A stretch of 64,000 nucleotides of DNA. It comes from Nemertoderma westbladi. Lineage: Eukaryota; Xenacoelomorpha; Nemertodermatida; Nemertodermatidae. The stretch lies in the NCBI GenBank assembly GCA_032718475.1, contig JAUCBJ010004440.1, positions 55,527-119,526 on the forward strand, in the 5' to 3' direction. Positions within the stretch are counted from its first letter, which is position 1, and each line of letters begins with the position of its first letter. Of the stretch, positions 1-10,188 are shown in pieces. A program made the position numbers and the translations under genes. The notes beneath the pieces were generated by a model, which searched no databases, had not been told where the DNA came from, and worked only from the letters and a program-made list of their open reading frames with translations.

Positions 1-3000
1 ATGTACAAATTCCAGCCTTATTTGCTGCTGTTATTTCTATGTCTGTCCTATCTGTGGCAAAGCAGCCCAACATTCCAGTACCAGAATCAAACTGCCACTT
101 CTGGTTAGCAGAGCCATAGCTTGAATGGCAACGGTGTTGTAAAGAAATCCATTGTCCATTATATAAGGAGCCATGGGGGTCTGCATTACGAGTATTATCG
201 AGTTGTGGTGTAAGAACTCCAAGAACAAATTTCTTGTTATATTTTGGATTTACAAATCCATCTAAATTTATTTCCCATCTCTGACTTGGGTCATTTTCTT
301 GTTTGTTATTAAGAAAAAGAACAGATCCATCCGCATTTGATGAATCATAAGATACAACAAGATTGTTGTCGGCTTCACAAGACAAAAAGCCATCCTCAAA
401 GGCAAACAATTGTTTGGCCAACTGTCCACGAACACCTGCATGCATTCGCTTCATTTGCCGCTCAAATTTTGTATATATTTTCTCAGTTTCAGGTTGCAGA
501 TCTCGAATCGGCCCACATAAGGGGCATGTTGGCCATGGGCAATGACCATTGTTTTCAGTATGATTCAATTTTTCATACGATTTTTTTTGTGTTTTTTTAA
601 CACTCTCAAACATATCATCAATGACAAGGTGAGAGCGCGAGTGAGCATTATCAAGCAGAGAGAGTTTTTGCGCAAGAGTGAGTGGTGGTCGTGGGGGCTC
701 TGGAGGCGGAGTTGGAGGACGAGCTATTTCTTCTCTTTCATCTTCAGTTATGCAGCAAGTCTGCAGTTTCAGATTAGCGCCTTGCTTTATTACCCCATCT
801 GTTGTCATTTTGAGATCTCGCACTCCAAGCATGCACATATACCTTGATATCAGCATCAAGTCATATGTCAACCTGGCAAGGATGTTAGACTGCTGGGTTT
901 GAGAGACACCTAGTGATGGATCAATCCAAAAGTTTGTTACAGATGCATAAACAAGATCATCCCGAGATATGCCAGATAACGAATGAAGTTCAACACCTTG
1001 GGGATTAAACAAATGCCGCGCAGCTGAGGGGAAGTTTAAGGCTGATGTGCAACTTTCTAGAAACTGTGATAGCATTAGTTGATCATGTGATAAGTCTAAG
1101 CAATGAACTCGCTCGCCAGTTATTTCGGCAGAGGAAACAACAATATGGCATGCATTCGTCACATTTCCATCCCCATTTTTTAAAACTTTCAACCTTAGAG
1201 GCCAATTACCTTCAGATTTACTAATTGTAAATGGTGGAACACCACAGATAAAGAAGAATTCCATAGGCCATTGATAATGTTCATTTAACTCTGAATTCTC
1301 AGATGTAGGCCATGATAGTGCCAATTTATTCCATTCTGGGTTATTAGGGCCTTGAGTGAACTTCCATTGCCTTCCATTGTTAACATTTTCTTGTTTTAGA
1401 CCCCATCTCTGGTAACATGCTGATGGGTGCCCTTTTGGTAGTTTTTCCATTACAGCAATTGCGAATTTATGGCCCTTCTCAGCCGAGAGGCAGTGTGTTT
1501 GCCCTTCAGCCAATGCAATACATGTTAACACTAACGTCGGTTCAGAACTGCAATAAACATTTCCAGAATTGTCAAATCGCCATTCAACACCAGGCGAATT
1601 TAAAGAATTCCCCTTCACTATCACAGCAAGGCCTTCTAATGGAGTATTCAAACCAAAAAATGTGTGAGAAATTTTGATATCACTGACACCCAGGCATAAC
1701 TGCGGGAAACCTTTGTTATAAATAATACCAGAATCATTTAACAGCCATATTTGGTTATTTTTTGTAAATGACGTCTGCATATTGGTACCCTTGACATCAA
1801 TCATTATCTCTGGGTACAGAAGTAGATTGTCATTTTCTTTATGAAAAAGGAAGTAGCTATTCTTATCAATTTCATTGAACTTTAGTGAATCTTCCACCTG
1901 ATTTAGGGTGTACTCCGCAGTACCTTCTCCAATAATAGGAGTGTCATACGAGTTTGGAATTCCATGTGAAACTTTCAACTTTGTTGGTTTTCCTTCTGGG
2001 ATGATATCACGATTAAAAGCTTCTCGTATAGCGACCATCCGACCATAATACATGTAACTGGAAGCACCATCCACTGCCAGTTGCAGCACATGGACTTGAG
2101 GTTTTATGAAATCCTCCCCAAAACTAACCCAAACTTCTTCCTCTTCTTTTAGATTGTAAATGTTTTCAATCTCATTGCCATCTTTATCAAATATAATCTT
2201 TGGATGGCCTTTGTAAGGTGATTTATTAGGAAGACCACTAACACATGATCCGCAGCAATCAATCAACTTTTCGAGCATTCTCTTACTGGAGTCTGGATCA
2301 TCTTTGATGACACCCTTCTCAGCTGACTCAATGTTGAAATAAGCAACTTTGGGATTGTCACAATAACCATTGACATTCACAAGTAGTTTCAAGCACTTTG
2401 GTCCAACGAGTCTGTGATCATCTGGGAGCTCTTTTATGTAATCCAACCGATAAGCTATTCCATCGGAACGCTCATTTTCCAATTCATTGCTGATATTGTT
2501 GACAATTTCTTTAAATTTTCTAACAGCAATTTCTCTTTCCGAAATTGATTCATCAGTTTTTCCCGATTCATCATAGAGATCTTCTTCAGATAATGAAAGA
2601 AGTTGTTTCTGCCCAACAACATCCTTCTTGCCATCAAGTGCATGTTCCACATCTTTTTGATAACTTCTAAGCTGTTTTAATTCCTTATTAAGTGACATGA
2701 CCACATTGTTTGCAAATTCTTCCACACCCAAAGGACTAAACTTAGGCTCCCTAGCTGCCCAAAGTGGTCCCAAAAACGGAGATATCTCTACCTGCAAGCA
2801 CGAATCCAACAGCGGAACAGGTGTCCTCTTGACAACATTAACCTCTTCCCCTGACCACGTGAATAACCTCTTGACACGGCCTCCCATACGATTCGAAACA
2901 CAGTCCATTAGATAGTCCAATGTTTTGATGTTAGGGAAAACCCATTTCCCTTGGAATACATCCATGTTGCAGACAACTTCTAAACCGAAGTCACTCGTCC

Positions 3001-3757
3001 CATGACCATTGATATAGACCAGGACCCGTCGAGGTCCAGCAATGGGAAGACAATCTGTGAGTGTTCTGGGGGACGTAGATTTATCCAATATCCTTCTAGG
3101 TTCTTTAAGAAGTACCAACCCATTGAGTCCAAAAGTAGCCATACTCATCGACCCTCGAGAATGGTATGATTTTGGATTCTTGAAATGCTCTCCACAAGAA
3201 ACGTATATTTCTCCTTTTCGTGGTATTTCCCTTATATCAAATACTTCTAACCCACTACTTAAAAACACTCTACGCGCAGCATTGTTTAATGTGAGTTTTG
3301 ATGTTGCTTCTGTAAGAAGTTCCGACATTGTTAAGGGAGTTATGGCTACTGATATATCGTTATGACCATTGCGGAAGGCATTAGCCCTCACGGCATGTGG
3401 TACCTCCATCCAGGTCTTTACCTTAGCACGTTGTTTAATACGTCTTTGCTGTGGTCTGGATGTGGAGGTCTGTTTAGCTGATTGAGTTCTAAGTCTTGGG
3501 GACTGTGATATCTTTAGTTTCTGCTGACCAAACTTATTTTTATAAGGGGATAATATATTTTTAGGCCTCTTGTTCCTGTCAAAGGTAGGACGTCGATTTT
3601 CCATCACTTCACCCGTATAATTGTTTAATAAAATATCTTCATATTGAGAAACGTTGAGAGCCTTCGATCTGACACCGTCAGTGCAGTTGTGCCTTGGTGA
3701 ATCCGGGTTGCTATAGAAACCGTATTCGGGCGAATCTTTAAGAGGATATATCTCCAT
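1..3757 (-). CDS. Doublecortin-domain protein, DCDC1-like, intronless, 3' partial
   Basis: One frame stays open from an ATG at 3757 to the left edge (1252 codons). An in-frame TAA lies four codons upstream of the ATG, so this is the first possible Met. Reading the translation, three doublecortin-like folds are seen at residues about 124-194, 241-327 and 452-552. The second has the typical RVLVYINGHG start and a KRLFTWSGEEV strand. Ricin-B/beta-trefoil-like QxW motifs (QRW, QKW) occur near residues 1190-1235. A proline-rich stretch is followed by a CPWPTCPLC cysteine motif. This order resembles vertebrate DCDC1 (about 1780 aa), a microtubule-binding protein of dividing and ciliated cells. The vertebrate gene has many exons, whereas here 3.7 kb has none, suggesting a retrogene. 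No stop or frameshift was found. The C-terminus lies outside the window. Microtubule binding is inferred from the family. Confidence 0.82.
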   Translation of the reverse strand, partial: MEIYPLKDSPEYGFYSNPDSPRHNCTDGVRSKALNVSQYEDILLNNYTGEVMENRRPTFDRNKRPKNILSPYKNKFGQQKLKISQSPRLRTQSAKQTSTSRPQQRRIKQRAKVKTWMEVPHAVRANAFRNGHNDISVAITPLTMSELLTEATSKLTLNNAARRVFLSSGLEVFDIREIPRKGEIYVSCGEHFKNPKSYHSRGSMSMATFGLNGLVLLKEPRRILDKSTSPRTLTDCLPIAGPRRVLVYINGHGTSDFGLEVVCNMDVFQGKWVFPNIKTLDYLMDCVSNRMGGRVKRLFTWSGEEVNVVKRTPVPLLDSCLQVEISPFLGPLWAAREPKFSPLGVEEFANNVVMSLNKELKQLRSYQKDVEHALDGKKDVVGQKQLLSLSEEDLYDESGKTDESISEREIAVRKFKEIVNNISNELENERSDGIAYRLDYIKELPDDHRLVGPKCLKLLVNVNGYCDNPKVAYFNIESAEKGVIKDDPDSSKRMLEKLIDCCGSCVSGLPNKSPYKGHPKIIFDKDGNEIENIYNLKEEEEVWVSFGEDFIKPQVHVLQLAVDGASSYMYYGRMVAIREAFNRDIIPEGKPTKLKVSHGIPNSYDTPIIGEGTAEYTLNQVEDSLKFNEIDKNSYFLFHKENDNLLLYPEIMIDVKGTNMQTSFTKNNQIWLLNDSGIIYNKGFPQLCLGVSDIKISHTFFGLNTPLEGLAVIVKGNSLNSPGVEWRFDNSGNVYCSSEPTLVLTCIALAEGQTHCLSAEKGHKFAIAVMEKLPKGHPSACYQRWGLKQENVNNGRQWKFTQGPNNPEWNKLALSWPTSENSELNEHYQWPMEFFFICGVPPFTISKSEGNWPLRLKVLKNGDGNVTNACHIVVSSAEITGERVHCLDLSHDQLMLSQFLESCTSALNFPSAARHLFNPQGVELHSLSGISRDDLVYASVTNFWIDPSLGVSQTQQSNILARLTYDLMLISRYMCMLGVRDLKMTTDGVIKQGANLKLQTCCITEDEREEIARPPTPPPEPPRPPLTLAQKLSLLDNAHSRSHLVIDDMFESVKKTQKKSYEKLNHTENNGHCPWPTCPLCGPIRDLQPETEKIYTKFERQMKRMHAGVRGQLAKQLFAFEDGFLSCEADNNLVVSYDSSNADGSVLFLNNKQENDPSQRWEINLDGFVNPKYNKKFVLGVLTPQLDNTRNADPHGSLYNGQWISLQHRCHSSYGSANQKWQFDSGTGMLGCFATDRTDIEITAANKAGICT

Positions 3758-4688
3758 ATTTGAAGAGGCTTAAATAGCAATGAGGGCTCTTCTGATAATT
3801 ATCATACTGCGCACAATTCGCTAAATTTTAGAATTGAAATCATAAAATAAAAAAAAACATTTCGTACGAATCCGCACTTTACCTTAATTGGACAAGCTGG
3901 CGTTTTCTCAAAAGTGACTAAGTCCCGTCATAAGCTTCGCGAAATCAAAGCTGGTATTCGAAAGTTTAATCCAAGCACAATTTTGTGCACATATGTGCTG
4001 TGGATAACATTGTACAGGCAATCAAAGTTCAAAATTGTGTACGAATGTCCCGTAATTTACTTTGTAATGAGCCTATACTGTATAAACAGTAGTCATTGTA
4101 ATGTCCCTTAGTAAACGATGCATTAAATTTGGTTACGCCACCAAAAAAAATTTGATCATCATCAAATTACTTTCCAACAGAAATAAAACTTACAAATAAC
4201 TATTATCGATATAAGATAATTACTGTAATCTCCCATGTTATATTTATCAATAACAATTCATTGTAAATAACAATAACAATAACCTGCACAGAATATTAAT
4301 GAAATATGGCCAATAAGTGGAGGAAAGACAGAAGACAAACATATACAGTATAGCTATAGTAAAATAGTGTTGATAACCCAGCAAACTGTACAACCTGAAA
4401 ATGCAAACTATTCAATACCAGCTGCAGGAAGTGTCTAGTTCTCGAGTGTAAATTTACTGTAATCTCTGCCACTAATTTTCAATTATTTATTGATTGAATA
4501 TTAGTGGTAGATTACAGTAGCATTATCCTACTGTATAACGGTAATTAATTAATTACGAATTTTGTTAACTGTTGCGTGGTAACGAAATTCCATAAGTCAT
4601 GTCCAAAATGTTTTGTGATAGTAAAAGAACGACCTAACGAAAAAAAAGTTAATATACAGTAATTAATGAAAAAAAATATTTTTTCTAG
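3758..4688. other. AT-rich non-coding spacer or intron
   Basis: No exon, RNA gene or repeat array is recognisable. A TATTTAAG stretch about 15 bases upstream of the doublecortin start, minus strand, could be a core promoter, but this is weak. I found no plausible first exon with a signal peptide for the gene starting at 4689. This stretch is therefore probably an intron of that gene. Confidence 0.5.
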
Positions 4689-7600
4689 AATAAATATTCC
4701 TCATTGAATGGACAGACTAGGAAATGCGACTTAGCACCAAAAGATGGTGTACTCCATCTATATTGGATGTGCACAGACCGTAATGCTATTTGTCAGCTAC
4801 CGGACCCATGTAGCCACTCGCATTGCGGAGACCACGGTGTGTGTGTACCCAGTCTAGACTTCCAGTCCTATTCCTGTGACTGCACCGACGAATTTACTGG
4901 GGAACATTGTGAAGAGAAACCTGTTGAACACGAACAGGAAGAAGAACCGGAACATCCAGGTACCGCAAAGTAACTCTATTTCTAATGTAATGTAATGTAG
5001 GACTTTACTGTACATTACAGAATTTTATTAGAAACGTTTATTTGTGAAGTATATTGTAGCAGTAAATTGTTTGTTTGATAGTCAAGTACAGTAGGCCTAC
5101 ATTACTGTATGAGGCTCTGAAGCTAGTCATTTTGTCGTTAAATACAGTAGGCCTACACTGTAAATCATATACTTGTTATAACTTTTTGTTGGGAACAGCT
5201 TTTGCAAAGTCGGCAATGACGCCAGGTGGGATCGAACTGATGACCTCCGGGTTGGATGTCTGGCGCTTTAACTAGTAGGGCTTACACGATAATTGATACC
5301 TCTTTAATTAAACTGAAATTTTATTTAAAAATATAGTAATAAAATTTATTTGGAATTAAACGCTACGCCGACAACCGACAACCATTATTAACGGTAGGCC
5401 TAATATGATGATTATTATGATTATTACTAATGATTATTATCACCAATAGAGGGAATGGAACAGGTTATCTCCAGATCTATAAACGAGATTCAATAGCATA
5501 GGTAACACTGTTTTATATTTGAATTTCATATTTGAATAAATAGTCGGCTGTTGGTTGTCGGCGTATCGATTACAACCAATTATTTTACTGAAATTCCTTT
5601 TTCGAAAAATTGTAGTCGGAGCTATAATATTGAGACAGGGGAGGAAACTCGACGCAAAACCCGCCTTGGCGAATTAATTTCCCGCCTCAATGTTAAATTC
5701 TCAATTTAGGGAAAGGAACAGGTTACAGTGACACATTATTTTAAACAAAACAATAAATTAAACACAATACAGTAGAACAGGTTACAGTTATATTTTTGAG
5801 AGTAATCAGCTGTTATTTGCTTCCAATTTCCCCTGGATAGGGATGCATTTTTCATGCGTCCAGTACCCCCCCTCCCCACCCCCTATCTGATAATATTATT
5901 TGGTGAGCGAAATTATTTATTTACTTAAAACTTTTTAGCACCTCCTTCTTCGGGATGTTCTGAGGTGTCATCTACAGAAAACTTATCGGTAACAAACTAT
6001 GATGGCGAGACTTGTGTAGCCAATGACGTTGTTGTAACCTCTTGTCAAGGATCCTGTCCCTCCAAACAATATGTAAGTAGGCCTACAGTACGTATACTGT
6101 AGCTGTAAATACAGGCAGAGAAGCTGGTTACTAACATATGTACAGTAGGCCTACTCAGTACTGTATAATAGGAAATAATTTAGTTGAGATGCATTCCGAA
6201 TTGGTATTAGTTGAATTGGTTGGTTGAAACTACATTTTTTTTTTGCTAAGATTGCTGGATTAAATGTAATTAATTATTGATTCTTTATGTTTAATGGCTT
6301 TTATGGAAGCTGTTCTATACAAAATAATATTCACTTTATTTACATATTTAGGCCGTTTCGACCGGAGATCTGGTAGACCGATTCCAGATAAACTCCGACT
6401 GCCAATGCTGCGTGGGACTACCCAAATCTCACCCGGTATCTTTTGATTGTCCAGGCGGTTCTGAAACCTTTTACGTCCCGGTACTATCTGTATGTGAATG
6501 TCACGCCTGCAATAGCGGTGGTTAGTATAATTTCTAAATTTGATAGATCTTATAATTTTCATGTTATTGCCCATTTGATTTGATAAAAGTTATACTGTAC
6601 ACAGGGCTAAAGACCTACTGTATTTATTTCATAATTTTGATTAATAATTTTATAAATTATTTACTCCTTAAATCTATAAAACTAAATATATTTTTCTTTC
6701 ATTTTATCCTCTATTTACATACAGTTTTGTAGGTCTATTTATTACTAAGACCCCTCAAACTAAACAGGAACTTAAATACAGTAATAGGTCTACTGTACTA
6801 CTGAACAGCTAAAGTTTCAGAGTCCGATTTTGAATGAAATTTTATATATTTAGGTGAACCGGACTGTGTTCTTGATTCTGGAAGGATTCTAAAATACATG
6901 GAAAACTTTGAATCCTGTAAGGAGAACTGCATATGTGCAGAGGCTGGGGAAGCTAAGTGTACTGATATTACACCGTGCGGCGAGAATGGAGAATGCAGCG
7001 AAAATACCGACCATAAATGTGTCTGCAAAGTAAACTTTGTGGGCGATGGTTACAAGTGCACATTGCAGGGGTCCGGTGGAGCCTCATTATCCGGGGGTAA
7101 GACGAAAGTCATAGACAAGAACACCCACTGCGAGAGTTGGTCCCAGTCCGGCGAGTGTTCAAATAACCCGCGGTATATGTGGGAGAAATGTCCCGTGAGT
7201 TGTGAAAAGTATGGGGATCCCGATTCCAAGCCACAAGAAGGCAAATACACTGAGTATGAATGTATTGTCTTCGCAACCAAAAATCAATGCGCTACTAAGG
7301 AGAAGTTTATGGAGAAATATTGTCCTAAACAATGTGAAGATGTTGCTAATGGGTTAATAATTCCAAAAGAAGTTGATAAAGTGAAGGCTTGCCATACTAA
7401 AGCGGAATCAGGCCTTTGTATTCTTGATAGAACGGAAATGGAGAGAGATTGCCCCGGGGTATGCGTTGGGGAATATATTATTGTAAAGAATATCGATTTG
7501 GTTCCGGGAGGGATCCCAAGAGAACAGGTTATTTCTGTAGAAGTTGTCGGAGGTGCTGCTGCAGTTTCTTGCCCCGACGGATTTATGTTGGCCGATTGTA

Positions 7601-8445
7601 AATGTAGCGATTCTGACTGTCTCGGTTCTGAAGTTGTAGTCAAAGATGACAAGGTAACCTGCATGGTTAAAAGTCGGATTGATGCTAAAGAAGTTTCTGA
7701 GGCTGAGGCGGTTTGCGCCAATTTGCGTGATACTTATGAGATATTTATCCCCAATGAGTATGGCATTGATGTTGCACCAAAGACCACCAAATGTCCTGTC
7801 AACTTTCAGATGATTTCCTGTAATTCATTGGGCGCATCTGCAGCAGTGGAAGCATCTGGTAAAGGCAACATCAATGGGAATCAATGTCAATTCAACGAAA
7901 GTGTTTGCTCGGGGAGTTGTAGCGTTTCCGGGATATGTTATAGGGCATTTGATTCCACTCCTATTGAAAACATGAAAAAAATCGGCGATGCTACAAGCGC
8001 TGATAAGAGTCGCTTCTTTGTGAATGCAGAACACAACGATTTGGAAGCTGTTGTCTACGAAAGTCCCGAATCTGTTGGTAAGGCGGTAGGACAATGTCCT
8101 GAAGGTTCTTTTGTTATCGGATGCGAATGTATTGGCGACTGTAAAGGTGTTAATCCAATTTTAGCTTATCGGAAGTGCGGAGCCAGGAGTCTAGATGATG
8201 GGCAGCCACTGAAGGTTAGGATTATGTGTTCCAAAGGAGTTGTAGCCCCCCAATACGACGGGCAGGGCGCAGAACACAGCGCCCATGCTGAATGCCCAGC
8301 AGGAACCTCACTTCTCTCGTGTTCGTCGAAGTTCTCGGATGGGGCTGATGTTGTTTCCGGTTTTGAAGGTCTCGGAAAATCGAAAAACAATGGATGTGAA
8401 GTCAGCTGTTCAGGTTTCTGTTTCGCGTACGCTATCTGTGTTTGA
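4689..8445 (+). CDS. Secreted modular protein: EGF, cystine knot, VWC/EGF, three ShKT, four PCSK9-CRD-like modules (5' partial, 4 exons)
   Basis: Proposed exons are 4689-4959, 5939-6072, 6352-6520 and 6854-8445, all with AG/GT borders. Phases match (1, 0, 1) and the sum is 2166 nt, 721 residues plus stop. Order: EGF at about 35-74; an acidic linker; a CTCK-type cystine knot at about 97-187 (CxGxC, CC and a final CxC); a VWC-like segment; a second EGF at about 227-260; three ShKT motifs near 284-308, 328-352 and 371-395; then four modules each starting CPxG/CPxN and containing a second cysteine about 10 residues on. The last four resemble the cysteine/histidine-rich C-terminal modules of PCSK9 and alternate in type A-B-A-B. 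Such architectures belong to extracellular matrix, mucus or adhesive proteins. Function is inferred; no catalytic domain is seen. The 5' exons and signal peptide lie outside the window, probably to the left, across the doublecortin gene. Confidence 0.8.
5213..5275 (-). repeat. tRNA-derived SINE relic in intron
   Basis: On the minus strand this reads GTTAAAGCGCCAGACATCC and then a B-box-like AGTTCGATCCC. It is the 3' half of a tRNA-like Pol III head. The A box is degraded, so this is a relic rather than a tRNA gene. It lies in the first visible intron of the secreted-protein gene. Confidence 0.5.
5700..5795 (+). repeat. Dispersed GGGAAAGGA(A/G)CAGGTTACAG repeat, intronic copy
   Basis: It carries the word GGGAAAGGAACAGGTTACAG followed by an AACAAAACAATAAA segment. 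The same pair recurs as a tandem array at 26.8-27.1 kb and as a single copy at 41.92 kb. It marks a family present throughout the window. Confidence 0.6.
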
Positions 8446-10188
8446 ACATTCGAAGTATAGGAAAACAATTGTCATTTTTACGCATAATGCCTCTGTGGAT
8501 GTTAGCTACGATATAACTACAGTATCACCCCATAGGTGTGTTTTATCTTGTGTATGCCTGGTATTTTTGTCTGTATATTTGGCGGGAACTTTAAATCATG
8601 CTATTGTTTGCCGGGGATTACTGTGTTTTGGGTCAACATGAATTTTTTCAATCTTAATTTTTTCTGTTTTTTTTTGTTCTATTATGCATAATACTATAAT
8701 ATACTGTAGTACTGTAGGCCTACTCTTTAAAATATATTATGCTAGAATATTATCTACAGTATTAGTATAATACTAGCTACAGTAGTTATAAACGCTTCTT
8801 AGGCAAAGTTACTATTGGGCACACCTCCTCCAAATTTTGTATACTAGGCCTACAGTACAGTATGTAGTGTTTCTTACTTTGTTTTTTGAAAATATCCCAG
8901 AACATATTATCTCTTCATTTTGTTTAAAAATATTGTTCTAGAACAAGTAAATGCTATTCTTGGACATGTTATGAAAAATTATTTTGGTGTATATTTTTTA
9001 ATTGATTGGTGTTTAGTTTAATTATTTCATTAAGCCTACAACAAATTGATTATAATGGTATCTAGTAATTTTTATTGAGTTTTAAAAAATTTACTTAATG
9101 AATCAGAATTCATTAAATTAAAAATAATTTGTTAAATGTTCTAGAATAAAATATATATAGTTCTAGAACAATATTAAATTTTTAAATAATTAGCTAAAAT
9201 GCCGGAGTACATTTTAAAGTAATAACTATCAGAAACTACAGTATAATTATAAAAGGATTCCATCTAAAACAATTTGAACCCAAAACACAGAAATGCCCTT
9301 TGCTGTAGGCCCCTACTACTGTTTTTTTGCACTGTACTGTACACGCTCGAATTGTTAGTTGCATTAAACTTATATTGTGCCCTCAAATAAGTAAACTTGG
9401 AATAAAAACGATACAAATAATTATTTAAATGGATTTGGTGTGGAGACAGTTGAACCCTCGATAGCCATCTACTTCGGACTCTTACCTGGAATCACCCGGG
9501 ATCCTTACAGTAGATCCTTCTACTGTATTACTCCCCCAAGTATCTCATGAGACATGGAAACTTATGTGTAGGGTTTTGGTACTACTTTAAAAGTACCATC
9601 TCCATACCAATGCTGAGACCTCTTTAAAATATCAGCGGCACTCTCCGAGCAAAACACTAAAACTCTTTTATCTTCATTGAGAGTTGGCCTACTGTTGTAG
9701 GCCCATTGTCAAAACGTAAGAAGGGATGAATCATTAGTCAAAGTGTATAGTATTTTTCAATCATCGCAAAACTTGAATCAATTTGGTATGGTTCATTTTC
9801 TTTATTAGACTGAGATTTAAGACGAAGAATTTTTGCGTTTAATATTACTTACGCATGGAAGAGACAAAGCTGCAACATCACTGAAAGTGGAAACAGCTTT
9901 GGAAACAATTGTATGCGTTGACGAAGTATTTCAACTCGAATCGCTACACGAACACGTTACCTTCTAATACCTTTACTGCAGTTTACAGTTTATCTTTTTC
10001 TCTTTCAGGCAAAGAAGCCTATCAATACCTGCCGCCAACTTTCTGTGGAAGCGATAACAATACCCCTTTTGCAAACAAACAAAGGTTTCCCCTTCTCTGT
10101 TGTTTAATCTCCCACTCTCCATCGCCTTTGAACTTTCACTATTCCAGAGAATAAAAGACTGAATTAAATTCGCTTTGAAAAATAATAC
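8446..10188. other. 3' UTR and AT-rich non-coding stretch
   Basis: The 3' UTR of the secreted-protein gene starts here; its end is not clear. AATAAA words occur near 9145 and 9402. Between about 8920 and 9190 lies a weak inverted repeat with TGTTCTAGAACA at both ends, perhaps an old MITE. No coding segment is convincing. Confidence 0.45.

Noticed and set aside
337-3365. Plus-strand frames across the left edge
   Set aside because: They are shadows of the continuous doublecortin frame on the minus strand.
7050-8468. Minus-strand frames across the secreted-protein exon
   Set aside because: Mirror frames of a cysteine-rich coding exon; no recognisable motif.
8917-9190. TTCTAGAA clusters as heat-shock elements
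   Set aside because: They lie at the ends of an AT-rich inverted repeat and no gene start is nearby; also common elsewhere (18650, 18780).
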